From Burkholderiaceae bacterium (GTDB lineage Bacteria; Pseudomonadota; Gammaproteobacteria; Burkholderiales; Burkholderiaceae): a stretch of DNA of 31,085 nt. The position numbers were made by a program, and so were the translations under genes. Positions within the stretch are counted from its first letter, which is position 1. Each line of letters opens with the position of its first letter. Shown here one piece after another: positions 23,513 to 31,085 of the stretch. The notes beneath the pieces were generated by a model. That model was not told the origin of the DNA and made no database searches. It saw nothing but the letters and a program-made list of their open reading frames with translations. The stretch covers positions 1 through 31,085 of the forward strand of contig JALREG010000392.1 in assembly GCA_023253905.1 (NCBI GenBank), given 5' to 3'.

Positions 23513-24496
23513 TTAGTCGGCCTTGATGCCTGCGTCGCGGATGACTTTGCCCATCCGTTCGAATTCGCGTTGCAGGTAACCGGTGAAGTCCTGAACGCTG
23601 CCACCTCTGGGAATGAAGCCGTTCTTGTACAGGGTTGCGCTCACCGCAGGGTCGGCGATGACTTCGTTAAGTGCCTTGTTCATGACATTGATCGCTTCTG
23701 CCGGGACCTTGCTAGGGGCGAGCACGCCCAGCCAGATGCTGCCGTCGGAATCAATGCCCTGTTCGGCGAGGGTGGGGATGTCTTTCGCCCATGGCACACG
23801 CTGCGGTGCCGCCACGCCAATCAGCTTCAGTTTGCCAGCTCGAAAGTTGGGTTCCGCAAGCGTCATGGGAACCATGAAGGCCTCAACCTGTGAGCCGAGG
23901 ACGGCGGTAAGCGCAGGGGCAGCACCCTGGAAGGGCACATGGGTCATTTTCATGCCAGAGGTGGCAAGGAACGACTCCATGGCGATCTGGGACGAACTGC
24001 CAATGCCCCACGAGGCGAAATTGAAACTTCCCGGCTTGGCGCGGGCCGCAGCGACAAATTCCTTCAGGGTGCCGGGCTGACTGTTGTTGGTGACCAGCGC
24101 CATGGTGAGAAAGCCAGCAAGGCCTACCGGCGTGAAGTCGCGGCGGGCGTCGTAGCGGATCTTGGGATACACATGGGGATTGATGGTGTGAGTATCGCTT
24201 GCGGTAAAGATCATGGTGTAGCCGTCGGCAGGCGCATTGGCGACAAACTCGGACCCGATCATGCCCGCTGCGCCGGGCCGGTTCTCAATCACCACCGGTT
24301 GCTTCAGCCGCTCGGTGAGCTGGGTGGCAAACAGACGCGCAATGACATCCGTGCCTCCGCCAGGCGGGTAGCCAACCACCAGCTTGACAGGCCGCTCGGG
24401 GAAGGCTGCGAGGGCGGGCGTGGCGACACCGGCGCCAAGCAGCGCCGCGAGCGCTGCAGAGGCCATGGATGCGGAAATGGAACGTCGCGATGGCAT
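23513..24496 (-). CDS. Bug family tripartite tricarboxylate transporter receptor (TctC type), copy 2
   Basis: 327-residue periplasmic receptor. The signal MPSRRSISASMASAALAALLGAGVATPALAA ends near residue 31; FPERPVKLVVGYPPGGGTDVIARLFA, VVIENRPGAAGMIGSEFVANAPADGYT and MTHVPFQGAAPALTAVLGSQVEAFMVP are Bug signatures. ATG at 24496 has GGAGA upstream; the longer in-frame start at 24544 is rejected. It is the first gene of the long minus-strand operon, so its ligand is probably the operon's substrate. No TctA/TctB partner is encoded nearby. Confidence 0.94.
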   Translation of the reverse strand: MPSRRSISASMASAALAALLGAGVATPALAAFPERPVKLVVGYPPGGGTDVIARLFATQLTERLKQPVVIENRPGAAGMIGSEFVANAPADGYTMIFTASDTHTINPHVYPKIRYDARRDFTPVGLAGFLTMALVTNNSQPGTLKEFVAAARAKPGSFNFASWGIGSSSQIAMESFLATSGMKMTHVPFQGAAPALTAVLGSQVEAFMVPMTLAEPNFRAGKLKLIGVAAPQRVPWAKDIPTLAEQGIDSDGSIWLGVLAPSKVPAEAINVMNKALNEVIADPAVSATLYKNGFIPRGGSVQDFTGYLQREFERMGKVIRDAGIKAD

Positions 24497-24716
24497 GAGG
24501 GTCTCCGTGATGATTGTTGTCGAATGGGATCTGAGCATTGGCACACGTAATTAGCCGTTGCAGCGTTCACGGTGCCAGTTCTTGCCGAGTGTAGCAACGC
24601 TGTTCGATCGCGCCAATGGTTCGCGAGGCAGGTGCCTTCCGTTTTCGGCGTCCACGCGAAATGATGGAAATGACGAGCGCAGACGGGTACGCTCAGAGCC
24701 ACCAGCAGGAGGCGAA

Positions 24717-25487
24717 ATGGTTCAGGATTCAGATCGACGCAGTGTCGTCATCACGGGCGGAGCGGGAGGCATCGGACGCGCGCTTGCGCGTCGGTTTCTG
24801 GCGGCGGGGGCAAGCGTGTTCCTCGCTGATTGCAACGAGGGAGCGCTCGAATCCGCAGTGGCGGAATTGGGTCATGCGGTGGGCGTGATGCGCTGCGATG
24901 TATCGAACGAATCCGATTGCGCGAGCCTCGTTCATCTGGCGGAGGCGCACGCGGGTCGGCCCATTGATGTGTTGGTGACCAACGCAGGTGTGCCATTCGC
25001 AGGCCCGCTGCGCGAGGCGAGCGCAGAGGAAATTAACCGGGTGATCTCGGTCAACGTCGTGGGCACCATTCTTTCGGCCCGGGCTGCAATCGATAGCCTC
25101 GCGCGAGGGGCCGATCCGTGTTTGCTTCTGATGGGGTCTCTTCAGAGCGTCACGGGCCGCGCGGGTCGCAGCGTCTATACCGCGAGCAAGCATGCGGTCG
25201 CTGGCCTCGCACGCTCGCTCGCGCTGGAGTTGGGGCCGCTCGGTATTCGGGTTAACGCGCTCGCGCCCACGGTGCTTGACACCCCGTTTCTGCACCAAGC
25301 CTATGCCCGCGCGGGCGTGTCCGTTGAAGCGGGCCTGCGCGATGCCGCGCGCGCCCTTCCGCTGGGGCGCATCCCGACGGTTGACGATGTTGCGGAGACT
25401 GCGTTCTTTCTTGCCTCACGCGCGGCCGCCGCCATCACCGGTCAGGTAGTGATGGTGGATGGCGGGGCAAGCGCAGGAAAGTTCTGA
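24717..25487 (+). CDS. SDR family oxidoreductase (classical), copy 1
   Basis: 256-residue classical short-chain dehydrogenase. VVITGGAGGIGRALA near 10-24 is the TGxxxGxG site; LADCN marks an acidic residue after beta-2, favouring NAD(H). VTNAGVPFAG is the NAG motif; the Ser in LLMGSLQSVTG with Tyr154 and Lys158 (YTASKHAVAGLARSLALEL) completes the catalytic set. GQVVMVDGGAS is the usual ending. Start ATG 24717 has a strong AGGAGG; a 53-residue upstream extension is rejected. It diverges from the long operon and converges on Bug copy 3 with 18 bases between. Confidence 0.94.
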   Translation: MVQDSDRRSVVITGGAGGIGRALARRFLAAGASVFLADCNEGALESAVAELGHAVGVMRCDVSNESDCASLVHLAEAHAGRPIDVLVTNAGVPFAGPLREASAEEINRVISVNVVGTILSARAAIDSLARGADPCLLLMGSLQSVTGRAGRSVYTASKHAVAGLARSLALELGPLGIRVNALAPTVLDTPFLHQAYARAGVSVEAGLRDAARALPLGRIPTVDDVAETAFFLASRAAAAITGQVVMVDGGASAGKF

Positions 25488-25505
25488 AGGCAGCGGGCTT
25501 ATTCG

Positions 25506-26492
25506 TCAGTCCACTTTGAGGCCGGTCTGTGCCGACAGCTTGCGATAGGTCTCACGCTCGGCGGATAAATAGCGGGCGAAGTCAGCGGGCAGGCTGCCAC
25601 CCCCTACCACCCCCATGTCGGCCAGCCGCTTCTGAACTGCTGGATCCTTGAGTCCTTCTGCGGTTTCACGCTGCACTGCATTGATCACGGCAGCAGGCGT
25701 GCCGGCGGGCGCCATCAGTCCTATCCAGGCGCTCATGACATGCCCCGTGACACCGGCTCCCACCAGCGTGGCGGCGTCGGGTTTGAGCGCGAAGCGTGTG
25801 GCCGAGGTCACGCCCAGCAGCCGAACCTCGCCCGACTCGATAAGCTTGGCGGGCGAAGGATAGTTCTCGATGATGAAATCAAACTGGCCCCCCACCAGGT
25901 CGACCAGTGCGGGCGCTGCGCCGCGATAGGGCACGTGAACGATATCGAGACCGGTGAGCGACTTGAGAAGCTCGCAGTTCAAATGACTGAACGCCCCCAC
26001 CCCTGAGGAACCACAGGTGAGGCGTGTTCCCGCTTTACCTGCCGCCAGGACTTCTTGAATGGTGCGGTACTTCGAGCCCTTTCCGACCACCATCGCGCCG
26101 GGACTGTCAGCGATAAGCGTGATCGGTACGAGATCCTTGTCTACATCGTAGCCAACAGGCTTCCGGGCAATGACCGGCATGATGGTGATCGGGCCAGGCG
26201 AGCCGGCAAGCAGGGTGTAGCCGTCGGGTTTGGCGCTCACCACCTGCTGGGCGCCAATCAGACCACCGGCGCCCGTCACGTTTTCCACCACGAAATTCTG
26301 TCCCAGGCGCTTGGACAGTTCCGTGGCTGCAATCCGCGTGAGAAGATCAGTTGCCCCCCCCGCTGCGAACGGTACGACCACTCTGACCGTGCGGGATGGA
26401 TATTTCTCCTGCGCGACGGCGGGCGCGCTGGCCATGGTTCCGAGCACGGTAAGGGCGACCGTGCAGAGCGCGGTCCGTAGGGCTTGTGTCAT
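25506..26492 (-). CDS. Bug family tripartite tricarboxylate transporter receptor (TctC type), copy 3
   Basis: 328-residue periplasmic receptor with signal MTQALRTALCTVALTVLGTMASAPAVAQ, mature start KYPSRTVRVVVPFAAGGATDLLTR, then VVENVTGAGGLIGAQQVVSAKPDGYTLL and VHVPYRGAAPALVDLVGGQFDFIIEN, all Bug hallmarks. ATG at 26492 follows AGGGAG; the extension to 26540 overlaps the SDR end and is rejected. It is last in the set TcuA-like, SDR, Bug, so it probably imports the carboxylate used by these enzymes. It is only distantly similar to copies 1 and 2 by eye, so this is not a recent tandem duplication. Confidence 0.94.
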   Translation of the reverse strand: MTQALRTALCTVALTVLGTMASAPAVAQEKYPSRTVRVVVPFAAGGATDLLTRIAATELSKRLGQNFVVENVTGAGGLIGAQQVVSAKPDGYTLLAGSPGPITIMPVIARKPVGYDVDKDLVPITLIADSPGAMVVGKGSKYRTIQEVLAAGKAGTRLTCGSSGVGAFSHLNCELLKSLTGLDIVHVPYRGAAPALVDLVGGQFDFIIENYPSPAKLIESGEVRLLGVTSATRFALKPDAATLVGAGVTGHVMSAWIGLMAPAGTPAAVINAVQRETAEGLKDPAVQKRLADMGVVGGGSLPADFARYLSAERETYRKLSAQTGLKVD

Positions 26493-26527
26493 GAGAGGCT
26501 CCCTGGGTTGATAGGCGGACGAGCGGC

Positions 26528-27298
26528 TCAGTCGCTCCACATGCCGCCGTTGATGTCGAGAATTTCGCCGGTGATGAAATCAGACTCGCGGCTCGCAAGA
26601 AACAGCGCTGCCCGCGCTACGTCATCGGGTGTTCCCATCCGGCCGCGTGGAATGAGCGCGCGCAGTGCGGGAGGAAACGCCGTGGTCATGGCGGTGGCAA
26701 TCGGGCCAGGTGCGAGCGCATTGACGGTGATGCCGTGCGCCGCAAGCTCCCTTGCAAGAAATCCGGTGAGTACATGAACACCAGCCTTTGATGCGCCGTA
26801 AGCAACGTTACTTGCGACAGCCTGCTCGTCGGGATTCAGCCATGGCCGGGCATTGCCCGAGTTTTTGCCGACGACCGAGCCCAGGTTGATGATCCGCCCG
26901 AACTGCAGGCGCTTCATCCCGGCGATCGCGGCCTGGCAACAGAGAAACGTACCCTTCAAATTGATGTCAAGAACACGATCCCACTCCGCTTCGTCGAGCG
27001 ATTGCGCCGATCCGAACGATACGATTCCTGCGACATTGACCAGCGTGTCAACCGGCGGACCGGCTGACTCGATGGATTGAAAGAGCGCCCGAATCTGCGA
27101 CGCCTGGCGGACATCAAGCGCAATCGGTGCATGACCCGCAGTTCCTGCCGCGTCAGGCGGAATCTCGCCGCGCTGGTCGGCACAAAACACGCGCGCGCCT
27201 GCTTCCGTGAGCAGGCGAACGACCGCTGAACCGATTGCACCCTGCGAACCGGTGACTAGCGCAACCCGTCCCGCAAACGATTCGCGAGCGGCGTTCAT
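26528..27298 (-). CDS. SDR family oxidoreductase (classical), copy 2
   Basis: 256-residue short-chain dehydrogenase. Cofactor site VALVTGSQGAIGSAVV near 12-27, CADQR after beta-2 (Asp, NAD-type), VNVAGIVSFG (NAG variant with Val-Ala-Gly), INLGSVVGKNSG with the catalytic Ser, YGASKAGVHVLTGFLARELA with the YxxxK pair, and ITGEILDINGGMWSD at the end. ATG at 27298 overlaps the TcuA-like stop (ATGA), so the two are coupled; Bug copy 3 starts 36 bases after its stop. Substrate unknown; a hydroxy acid linked to the flavoprotein reaction is plausible. Confidence 0.94.
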   Translation of the reverse strand: MNAARESFAGRVALVTGSQGAIGSAVVRLLTEAGARVFCADQRGEIPPDAAGTAGHAPIALDVRQASQIRALFQSIESAGPPVDTLVNVAGIVSFGSAQSLDEAEWDRVLDINLKGTFLCCQAAIAGMKRLQFGRIINLGSVVGKNSGNARPWLNPDEQAVASNVAYGASKAGVHVLTGFLARELAAHGITVNALAPGPIATAMTTAFPPALRALIPRGRMGTPDDVARAALFLASRESDFITGEILDINGGMWSD

Positions 27299-28752
27299 GC
27301 TGCCACCTTGGAACCGCGGGCGGTGACATGCAGCCCTGCCTGCCGGCCGAACACCATGCCTTTCATCACTGAGGTCGCGCCGGTGTAGACACCGTAATAG
27401 CTGCCGATGATTTCGCCTGCGGCGTACAGACCCGGAATCGGGTGCCCGTCAGACGACAACACGCGAGCGTCGGGATCGACTTTCAGGCCGCCGAAAGTAA
27501 ATACGTTGGCCGACATGATGGGGTAGGCGTGAAACGGCGGGCGATCGATCGGGCACGCCCAGTTCGACTTCGCGGGAAAGAGTCCCGAGGTTCGTACGCC
27601 GTCGAGCTCGAGGGGACGCCAGGCCTCCCCGCTACAAGCGGCGTTGTAGGCGGTGACGGTAGCGCGGAGCGCTTCAGCCGGTACATGGATCGCGCCTGCC
27701 AGACCTTCGATGGAATCGGCCACGATGGGGGCCTGATCGGTACGGATGGCAAGCCGATAGTTGGGGATGCTTTGGTGGCGCGCATCCAGCACGACCCAGG
27801 CTCGACCCTGTGACTGTTCGTAGATTCTGCGGGTGATGGATTCATAGTGGGCATCGACCGTGCCGGGCGCTTCATCGGTAAACCGCAACCCCTCGCGGTT
27901 CACCAGAATCCCATACGGAAAAATGAAGACCGAGGGCTCTGATAGACCCGATCGCGGATCGATCGGCTCTGCATGGTAACTACCGAAATCGCCGCAGGTG
28001 GCAGCGCCGAGTTCCAGTGCCATTCGGATGCCTTCGCCACGGTTGTAGTAGCCCCCCTTGCAGATCGGCCGTAAATGTACTGACCGGGGACCGACATATC
28101 GCGTCATCATTTCCGCGTTGCCCTGGAATCCGCCACTGGCGAGCACAACAGGGCCTGAAAACTCGATTGATTGCCCTCTGGCGTCGCGCGCCTTCAATCC
28201 AGCAACTCCACCTGCGATGGACTCAATGAGCGATTGGGCGGTGGTTTCGTAGAAGAAGCTCACCCCCAGCCTTTCGGCGGCGGTGGCTAATACGTCGACC
28301 AGCGCATGCCCGCCGCCCACCGGCAGGAGTCGCGGTTGCGATTTGGTGAGGAACTGGGTGGGCAGGAAGTCGAACCGGGCGCCGAGCCCGGTGAGCCATG
28401 ACACTGCGGGCCCCGCGTTCTGAGCGAGGGCTTCAATAAAGTGGGGGTCGGTGAGGCTCAGTGCGCGGACCATGCCGCGCGGCTGAGATTCTGCGCTCTG
28501 CTCAATCAGGTCGGGGTCGAGGCTGCCGCAACCGTTTTCCGCAAAATGCGTCTCGAAGTCGTCAGAAACCTCGCGATGACTCTTCATGCGAAGGTACGCC
28601 TCGGTGTAGCGGCTTTGCCCACCGCGATCTTCCATGGGCGCTCGCTCGAGCACCGCCACCCGGGCGCCACGCTCGGCGGCCGCGACCGCTGCCGATAGCC
28701 CGGCGATTCCGCAACCCGCCACGATCAGATCGAAGGAATGTCTTGTTGCCAT
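27295..28752 (-). CDS. FAD-dependent dehydrogenase, TcuA / fumarate-reductase flavoprotein-like
   Basis: 485-residue flavoprotein. FDLIVAGCGIAGLSAAVAAAERGARVAVLERAP near 7-39 binds FAD; DRGGQSRYTEAYLR follows as in tricarballylate dehydrogenase TcuA. GYYNRGEGIRMALELGA, GILVNREGLRFTDEAPG (catalytic Arg region of the fumarate reductase family) and GLYAAGEIIGSYYGVYTGATSVMKGMVFGRQAG (second FAD contact) complete the pattern. TcuA oxidises tricarballylate to cis-aconitate; with a LeuC-like hydratase divergent nearby, a similar saturated-to-unsaturated carboxylate step is attractive but unproven. The start at 28752 was chosen because the FAD motif then begins near residue 9; the 73-residue extension to 28971 crosses the divergent gene's start. 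Confidence 0.88.
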   Translation of the reverse strand: MATRHSFDLIVAGCGIAGLSAAVAAAERGARVAVLERAPMEDRGGQSRYTEAYLRMKSHREVSDDFETHFAENGCGSLDPDLIEQSAESQPRGMVRALSLTDPHFIEALAQNAGPAVSWLTGLGARFDFLPTQFLTKSQPRLLPVGGGHALVDVLATAAERLGVSFFYETTAQSLIESIAGGVAGLKARDARGQSIEFSGPVVLASGGFQGNAEMMTRYVGPRSVHLRPICKGGYYNRGEGIRMALELGAATCGDFGSYHAEPIDPRSGLSEPSVFIFPYGILVNREGLRFTDEAPGTVDAHYESITRRIYEQSQGRAWVVLDARHQSIPNYRLAIRTDQAPIVADSIEGLAGAIHVPAEALRATVTAYNAACSGEAWRPLELDGVRTSGLFPAKSNWACPIDRPPFHAYPIMSANVFTFGGLKVDPDARVLSSDGHPIPGLYAAGEIIGSYYGVYTGATSVMKGMVFGRQAGLHVTARGSKVAA

Positions 28753-28768
28753 CAGCGGTGCTCCCGAA

Positions 28769-28787
28769 TCAAATTCGTCCGATTTGA
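28769..28787. promoter_or_regulatory. Inverted repeat TCAAAT-N7-ATTTGA, candidate operator
   Basis: Perfect 6-bp arms around 7 bases, lying 17-35 bases upstream of the TcuA-like ATG in the divergent intergenic region that also serves the lyase gene at 28950. AT-rich arms stand out in this GC-rich sequence. Position would suit control of the minus-strand set. A repeat of this size could arise by chance. Confidence 0.3.
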
Positions 28788-28949
28788 CAGGAGTTACCTC
28801 AAGCGCACAAGGTCGGTAATGGCTTTGGCGGAATGGCGTTGGCAGCTTCGATCCCTCGGTTGAGTGCAGATACGGATCGGTACGTGGGAGAGGGGCGCTG
28901 ATGGCATACTCCGAGACAACACTTCCCAACCCATCCAGCGGATCTCGAC

Positions 28950-29819
28950 ATGGCCTTGAAAAATCCCGCACGACAGTTGCGAGAACTCCTCGCGCGCCCT
29001 CAAATGCTGATCGCCCCGGGCGCCTACGATTGCATCACCGCCCGAATGATCGAGCAGGCGGGGTTTGACGCGGTCTACATGACTGGCGCAGGCACCGCCG
29101 CTACGCTCGGCTACCCCGACTATGGCCTCACCACCATGACCGAGATGGCAGGTAATGCAGGCAGGATCGCCGATGCGGTAGGTGTTCCGGTGTTTGCCGA
29201 TGCCGATACCGGCTTTGGCAACGAACTCAACATGACGCGTACGGTTCGTGAATACGAACGGCGGGGCGTGGCGGGTATGCATATCGAGGACCAGGCCTTT
29301 CCCAAGAAATGCGGCCACCTCGAAAATAAGACAGTCATCGATCGTGCCGCGTTTGTGAACAAGATCCGCGCGGCAGCGGGCGCACGGGAGTCAGCCGACT
29401 TTCTGATCATCGCCCGAACCGACAGTCGTGCAAGCCTTGGGCTTGATGAGGCGATTGGTCGCGTAAACGATGCACTGGATGCGGGCGCAGACATGGCCTT
29501 TGTGGAAGCCGCGCAAAATCTTGATGAAGTCGCCGACATTCCTCGCCGGGTTCACGGGCCCTGTTTGCTGAATCTGGTTTGGAAAGGGAAGACACCTGAT
29601 GTGCCGTTTGCCGACGCTGAAGCGATGGGGTATCGGATCGCGATTCTTCCGGGCATGTTGTTCAAGGCGGTGATGGCCACCTGCGATCGTGTGCTGGAGG
29701 AGACTCGACGTCTTGGCCGGCATGCGTCCCCGGGGCTGGAACTCACGCCGCAGCAGAGCTTCAACCGAGTCGGCGCCACCGAGTGGGATGAAGTCTCCCG
29801 CCGCTACAAGGTTTCCTGA
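28950..29819 (+). CDS. Isocitrate lyase/PEP mutase superfamily lyase (methylisocitrate / dimethylmalate lyase-like)
   Basis: 289-residue PrpB-type enzyme. IAPGAYDCITARMIEQAGFDAVYMTGAG opens the barrel; Asp84 and Asp86 (FADADTGFGN) and Glu113-Asp114 (HIEDQ) hold the Mg2+; KKCGH at 119-123 contains Cys121, the catalytic acid of C-C lyases and absent from PEP mutases. It should cleave a 2-hydroxy-di- or tricarboxylate (2-methylisocitrate, 2,3-dimethylmalate) or decarboxylate oxaloacetate. The LeuC-like gene starts 12 bases after its stop, which fits hydration followed by cleavage, as in propionate or nicotinate (dimethylmaleate) pathways. It diverges from the TcuA-like gene. Confidence 0.92.
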   Translation: MALKNPARQLRELLARPQMLIAPGAYDCITARMIEQAGFDAVYMTGAGTAATLGYPDYGLTTMTEMAGNAGRIADAVGVPVFADADTGFGNELNMTRTVREYERRGVAGMHIEDQAFPKKCGHLENKTVIDRAAFVNKIRAAAGARESADFLIIARTDSRASLGLDEAIGRVNDALDAGADMAFVEAAQNLDEVADIPRRVHGPCLLNLVWKGKTPDVPFADAEAMGYRIAILPGMLFKAVMATCDRVLEETRRLGRHASPGLELTPQQSFNRVGATEWDEVSRRYKVS

Positions 29820-29831
29820 GGGCAGCGCGAC

Positions 29832-31085
29832 ATGACCGCCTCCGCGTACGCGTCAACGCTTTACGACAAGCTCTGGACGGCTCATGCGGTGCATGAGCGC
29901 GCCGATGATGGCCAGACGCTGCTCTTCATTGACCGGCATCTGTTTCATGAAGGCTCGGCCCGGGCCTTCGAGATCCTCGCCGAGCGCGGTCTTCCGGTTC
30001 GAAGCCCGGAGCGAACCTTTGGCGTAGCCGATCATTACGTTCCCACCCGCGGCCCCGCGATTGATGATCAGCCGGATGCCGAGGCCCGCTCCCTGATTCG
30101 CCGGTTCGAAGCCAATGCTGCCCTGCACGGCATTCGTGCCTTCGGAATGGGGCACCCCCGCCAGGGGATCGTGCACGTGATCGGGCCCGAGCAGGGGCTT
30201 TCGCTTCCAGGCATGACCATTGTCTGCGGCGATAGCCACACTGCCACGCACGGCGCGATGGGTGCGCTTGCCTTCGGTATCGGCGCCTCTGAAGTCAGCC
30301 AGGTTCTTGCTACGCAGACAATCTGGCAGCGGAAGAGTCGCTCGATGCTGATTCAGGTCGATGGCGTGCTCGGACCCGGTGTGACGGCAAAAGACATCAT
30401 CCTTGCCATCATCGGCAAGATCGGCGCAGCCGGGGCCACCGGTCACACCATTGAATACGCGGGTAGCGCCATCCGGTCACTGTCCATGGAAGGGCGGATG
30501 ACTGTCTGCAACATGTCGATTGAGGCGGGGGCGCGCTCGGGGCTGGTGGCGCCCGACGACACCACGTTCGAATGGGTCGCAGGTCGTGAGCATGCGCCGC
30601 GCGGTGAGCAGTTCGACCGTGCTGTGGCCGACTGGCGCAAGCTCGTGACCGACACGGGTGCGCGCTTCGATCGAGTGGTCAATCTCGACGGGAGCGCGCT
30701 TGAGCCCATGGTCACCTGGGGCACCAGTCCTGAGCACGTGATTGGCGTATCGCAGCGTGTTCCCGATCCGTCAGCCGCCGCCAGTGCTGCGGCATCGCAG
30801 TCCATGCGCGCGGCACTCGACTATATGGGGCTGCAACCCGGCATGGCCCTGGCCGATGTGCCGATCCGTCATGTGTTCATCGGCTCCTGCACCAATGCAC
30901 GGCTGGGAGACCTTCAGGCCGCCGCCGCGCTCGTGAAGGGCCGGCGTGTCGCCGAGGGGGTGCGCGCGCTGGTGGCACCAGGCTCTGACGAGGTGCGCCG
31001 GCAGGCGCAGGCTCTCGGGCTCGACCGCATTTTTGTCGACGCTGGCATGCAGTGGGGCTTCTCAGGTTGCTCGATGTGTGCGGGC
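29832..31085 (+). CDS. Aconitase-family hydratase, LeuC-like large subunit (3' end cut by window edge)
   Basis: 418 residues visible of an expected 460-475. [95 protein letters not shown] are LeuC-type blocks. The 4Fe-4S cysteines are Cys353 (IGSCTNAR), Cys413 and Cys416 (GCSMC). DRHLFHEGS replaces the DRHLVHEVT of biosynthetic LeuC, and no leuB/leuD is near, so a catabolic isomerase or hydratase such as the dimethylmaleate type is a real alternative to isopropylmalate dehydratase. It follows the lyase gene by 12 bases; a LeuD-like small subunit is expected just past the right edge. Confidence 0.92.
   Translation, partial: MTASAYASTLYDKLWTAHAVHERADDGQTLLFIDRHLFHEGSARAFEILAERGLPVRSPERTFGVADHYVPTRGPAIDDQPDAEARSLIRRFEANAALHGIRAFGMGHPRQGIVHVIGPEQGLSLPGMTIVCGDSHTATHGAMGALAFGIGASEVSQVLATQTIWQRKSRSMLIQVDGVLGPGVTAKDIILAIIGKIGAAGATGHTIEYAGSAIRSLSMEGRMTVCNMSIEAGARSGLVAPDDTTFEWVAGREHAPRGEQFDRAVADWRKLVTDTGARFDRVVNLDGSALEPMVTWGTSPEHVIGVSQRVPDPSAAASAAASQSMRAALDYMGLQPGMALADVPIRHVFIGSCTNARLGDLQAAAALVKGRRVAEGVRALVAPGSDEVRRQAQALGLDRIFVDAGMQWGFSGCSMCAG

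Noticed and set aside
24562..24577. Sigma-54-like element on the minus strand (TGGCAC, 5 bases, ACGCT) upstream of Bug copy 2
   Set aside because: GG and GC spacing fits but the -12 half lacks TT, and no sigma-54 activator gene or enhancer-like repeat is visible.
24561..24602. CAGCGTT / AACGCTG 7-bp inverted repeat in the 24497-24716 divergent region
   Set aside because: 28-base spacer with no paired promoter elements; chance level.
28753..28971. 73-residue N-terminal extension of the TcuA-like protein
   Set aside because: It would cross the start of the divergent lyase gene and the FAD motif normally begins within the first 10 residues; start 28752 has GGGAG upstream.
1..31085. Mobile elements, prophage, CRISPR array, tRNA or rRNA genes
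   Set aside because: No transposase, integrase, tandem spaced repeats or tRNA-like cloverleaf was seen; base composition and coding style look even along the window.

Overview
The window is a GC-rich, densely coded chromosomal segment, most likely from a member of the Burkholderiales (Alcaligenaceae/Comamonadaceae-like). This rests on three periplasmic Bug-type (TctC family) receptors, a TRAP receptor, a DUF6502 + DUF5666 gene pair and many CoA-dependent catabolic enzymes. The assignment is inferred from gene content, not from a phylogenetic marker. I support 33 protein genes, two of them cut by the window edges. I see no tRNA, rRNA, CRISPR array, insertion sequence or phage gene. No stretch longer than 300 bases lacks a gene. 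The longest gaps are 1311-1546, 24497-24716 and 28753-28949.

Layout. Bases 1-4568 hold a TRAP receptor (cut at base 1), a universal stress protein, an alpha/beta hydrolase, and a DUF6502 gene overlapping a DUF5666 lipoprotein gene. The DUF6502 promoter has a perfect 17-bp palindrome beside a consensus -10 box, placed so that the mRNA should be leaderless. Bases 4611-7471 hold a thiolase-fold/DUF35 pair, a DUF1445 protein and a small monooxygenase-like protein. Bases 7509-11062 hold a Bug receptor, a glutathione S-transferase, an exported-looking glutathione peroxidase and an acyl-CoA dehydrogenase. Bases 11064-15765 hold a minus-strand set (SnoaL-like, pterin carbinolamine dehydratase, crotonase) divergent from a FadH/trimethylamine-dehydrogenase-like flavoprotein and an extended SDR.

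Bases 15813-24496 are one long minus-strand gene string, in transcription order: Bug receptor, racemase-like protein, HMG-CoA-lyase-like enzyme, FAS1-type dehydratase, MaoC dehydratase, acyl-CoA ligase, FAD-linked oxidase, metallo-beta-lactamase hydrolase and a second racemase-like protein. Several junctions are ATGA overlaps or 2-nt gaps. The enzymes read as import, activation to a CoA thioester, hydration and carbon-carbon cleavage of a branched or unsaturated carboxylic acid, with the same logic as itaconate catabolism. The substrate is not known from sequence.

Bases 24717-31085 hold an SDR on the plus strand, then a minus-strand set (TcuA-like flavoprotein, SDR, Bug receptor) divergent from an isocitrate-lyase-family lyase and a LeuC-like hydratase (cut at the right edge). 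This looks like a second carboxylate pathway: oxidise, hydrate, cleave. No recognised transcription factor and no TctA/TctB or TRAP membrane subunit is encoded in the window, so regulation and most transport partners must lie elsewhere.
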